Part shown: piece after piece, positions 62,492 through 64,000 of the stretch
Layout: every line of letters starts with the position of its first letter
How positions within the stretch are numbered: the first letter of the stretch is position 1
From: Arthrobacter alpinus
GTDB lineage: Bacteria > Actinomycetota > Actinomycetes > Actinomycetales > Micrococcaceae
Assembly (NCBI RefSeq): GCF_001294625.1
Contig: NZ_CP012677.1
Span: forward strand, 2,604,001-2,668,000
Direction of reading: 5' to 3'
DNA length: 64,000 nt
Notes under the pieces: generated by a model
Seen by the model: only the letters and a program-made list of their open reading frames with translations
Database searches by the model: none
What the model was told of the DNA's origin: nothing
Made by a program: the position numbers and the translations under genes

Positions 62492-63145
62492 CTAAAAAGC
62501 GGTACTGGGCAGGTCCTTCTCGCCGTCGACGATTGCGGTGATGATACGCGCTGCCACGAGGTCAGGATCCAGCGCGGCTGCGAATCGCGGAGCTGACCCT
62601 GCGATCGGGTGCTCGGACAGGGCGGTGCCGGTATGGCCAGGGCGAGCATCCACGATCCGAATGCCCGCGCGACGATACTCGCGTGCCCCTGCGAGAACGA
62701 ACGAGGCGAGCGCTGCTTTGGACGCCGAGTACGCTGCCAAACCAACGACGGGAGCCTCCGCGACAACGCCGCTGAGAGTTATCACGAATGGCTCTCGGCC
62801 CTCACGTGCAGAGGCCGCGAGGTAGGGATGGCTTTGGGTAATGAGCTGGATTGCACTGGTGGTGTTCACTGCAAATAGTTCCTCCACCGTGGATGGTGCG
62901 AGCTCCGATGCGGCGCCGAAGGCAACGACCCCCGACGCAACGACCAGCCCGTCGAGACGCCCGTGCAGCGCATGCGTGGCATCAAGCACCTCACGAACAA
63001 CAGCGGATGAGCGTAGATCGTGCCCGGCAGACTTTGAGGAGCGGACGACGACGGCGCCGTTACTCTCCAGCTCGGTGGCGATCCGCGAACCGAGACCGCC
63101 GCTCGCGCCGACTACCAAAACAACCGCACCCTGAAGATTCGTCAT
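62492..63145 (-). CDS. SDR-family NAD(P)-dependent oxidoreductase
   Basis: A 217-residue classical short-chain dehydrogenase. Cofactor motif VVGASGGLGSRIATELES at the N terminus, the NNAG-position stretch LDGLVVASGVVAFG (degenerate), the catalytic Ser in VITLSGVVAE and the YxxxK as YSASKAALASFV. The C terminus is short (DLPSTAF). The ATG at 63145 is the first of the frame. Convergent with the SCO1664-like gene; 169 bp between them hold no gene. Substrate unknown. Confidence 0.85.
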   Translation of the reverse strand: MTNLQGAVVLVVGASGGLGSRIATELESNGAVVVRSSKSAGHDLRSSAVVREVLDATHALHGRLDGLVVASGVVAFGAASELAPSTVEELFAVNTTSAIQLITQSHPYLAASAREGREPFVITLSGVVAEAPVVGLAAYSASKAALASFVLAGAREYRRAGIRIVDARPGHTGTALSEHPIAGSAPRFAAALDPDLVAARIITAIVDGEKDLPSTAF

Positions 63146-63528
63146 GGGTAGATCCTAAATCATGCGCGTCAAAGCAGCGCGGTAGTTTGCGTACAGGCTT
63201 CGAGCTGTCGGGCGCGATCGAGGACCTGCACGTGCTGCTCACATCCCCTCGGCCCCCGACTTCCTGGGACGGCGAGACCAACGGCGATTATGGCCAAAGT
63301 GGGCCTTCCAACGGGCGAAATTTTGCTTCATCGCATGCCAATCCCTGCGTTTGAACTCTCCAACAGTGAGGGAGCTATGCGGTGCTTCACGCCTCTGGAC
63401 GCCGCGGTGGTAACACCTACGGGTACCTGAATCCCGATAAGTGGGCGGGGCTCGATCAGGGCCAAAGGTGGCGTCTAGCCGGTATCGCTGCGGAGATTTG
63501 ATCGGGAAAGGTTCCCGGTCCGCGGACA
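63146..63528. other. Gap without an assured gene
   Basis: The 383 bp hold the SDR promoter region and fragmentary frames. A plus-strand frame at 63382-63501 reads GRRGGNTYGYLNPDKWAGLD and GQRWRLAGIAAEI to a stop and is followed 27 bp later by a strong hairpin, so it may be the tail of a lost gene. No family is recognised. Confidence 0.4.
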
Positions 63529-63564
63529 GAAATGCCCGGAATGTAATAGCATTCCGGGCATTTC
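63529..63564. terminator. Perfect 15-bp hairpin
   Basis: GAAATGCCCGGAATG (63529-63543), loop TAATAG, exact complement (63550-63564). It lies between the fragmentary frame ending at 63501 and the minus-strand acetyltransferase remnant ending at 63662, and could end transcripts from either side. Confidence 0.7.
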
Positions 63565-63661
63565 CTGCGGTCTAGACCGAAGCGGCTCTAGACATTGAAT
63601 CTAAATTCCACCGCATTCGGTAGTCAAATAACCTTTGACGAGATTCGGGGCACTCTGCGGT

Positions 63662-64000
63662 TCACGAACGCGTATTCTCTGGCAATCGGTTCAGCTCGAG
63701 TCCTTCCCGCGTATAGATGCGCCGCCCGCCGTCAGTCGCCATCAGTTTGGCCCTGTCGACACCTGCCCTACGCGCCCAAGCCATGACGGCGGCGAACGCG
63801 GCACTTCCATGTCCCGATCCTCGGTGCTCGGTGCTCGGGCAAAGTGCACACGTTACTGATCAATACATCTCGACCGGCGGGGCACATGGGTGATGGAGCG
63901 GAATCTCGAATAGTTCCGACCGCTGCTGCCACTGCAGAGAGGCCACATCTCCCGCGCCCATCGCGCGAAACATCTGTGCTCGCAGGGCAAACAGAGCGGA
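63662..64000 (-). pseudogene. GNAT N-acetyltransferase, frameshifted, cut by the window edge
   Basis: The minus strand from 64000 reads SALFALRAQMFRAMG, then WQQRSELFEIPLHHP to a stop near 63869. Another frame then gives DVLISNVCTLPEHR, and a third gives GSGHGSAAFAAVMAWARRAG, VDRAKLMATDGGRRIYTREG, ending LPENTRS at 63662. The acetyl-CoA loop (PEHRGSGHG) is split by a 7-bp tandem duplication: TCGGTGC is repeated at about 63821-63834, which shifts the frame. The segment before SNVCT is also shortened. The original start is outside the window. Confidence 0.75.

Noticed and set aside
1..64000. CRISPR arrays, tRNA and rRNA genes, prophage genes, toxin-antitoxin pairs
   Set aside because: No regularly spaced direct repeats, no cloverleaf or rRNA-like sequence and no phage structural or integrase genes were seen in reading the window.

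Overview
The window reads as chromosomal DNA from a high-GC Gram-positive actinobacterium of the Arthrobacter type (family Micrococcaceae). The grounds are the mycothiol gene mshB, small actinobacterial families (DUF3117, DUF3090, SCO1664-like, DUF6113), a SigK/RskA pair, a GluABCD-type uptake operon, and gene order recalled from the mycobacterial region that runs from mshB and typA to sigE and mrp. The genus is an inference; no rRNA, tRNA or CRISPR array was seen.

Region by region. 1-8 kb: the tail of an RNB-type ribonuclease, a DEAD-box RNA helicase, an orphan DNA methyltransferase, a membrane acyltransferase with an SGNH domain, a PHP phosphoesterase and a proline aminopeptidase. 8-17.9 kb: conserved core genes, namely a stress protein, a soluble MgtE-N/CBS protein with a DUF1003 protein, Mrp, TatB, SigE, an O-methyltransferase, DUF3117, a tightly overlapping DivIVA-like/tag/PIG-V-like set and a LOG-family protein. 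18-21.3 kb: a glutamate-type ABC uptake operon. 21.3-27.6 kb: dapE and dapD flank a fasciclin-sigK-rskA-molybdopterin oxidoreductase cassette. Two promoter-like sites with the same sequence and spacing, one before the fasciclin gene and one before the oxidoreductase, suggest a small SigK regulon. 27.6-35.7 kb: a lysozyme-like secreted protein, a decayed DUF222-HNH gene, a TetR regulator, citrate synthase, dapC and a 7Fe ferredoxin. dapC, dapD and dapE together place much of the succinylase route to diaminopimelate here. 35.9-49.7 kb: a Tat-exported, wall-anchored phosphoesterase, mshB, a peptide ABC operon, typA and an orphan substrate-binding lipoprotein that may be an LpqW relative.

50-57.3 kb is a zone of decay with three gene remnants or pseudogenes (hexapeptide acetyltransferase, DUF1801, IS1595-family transposase), short tandem repeats and long stretches with no readable gene, interrupted by an intact flavin oxidoreductase. 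57.3-63.1 kb returns to intact genes: a UvrA-like ATPase, the phosphatase-DUF3090-SCO1664 trio and an SDR enzyme. The right edge holds a GNAT acetyltransferase broken partly by a 7-bp tandem duplication.

Many intergenic gaps carry long, near-perfect inverted repeats, most with no T-tract. Several stems share a GGTGG(C/T)GCAG-like core. Two transport operons carry hairpins directly behind the substrate-binding protein gene.
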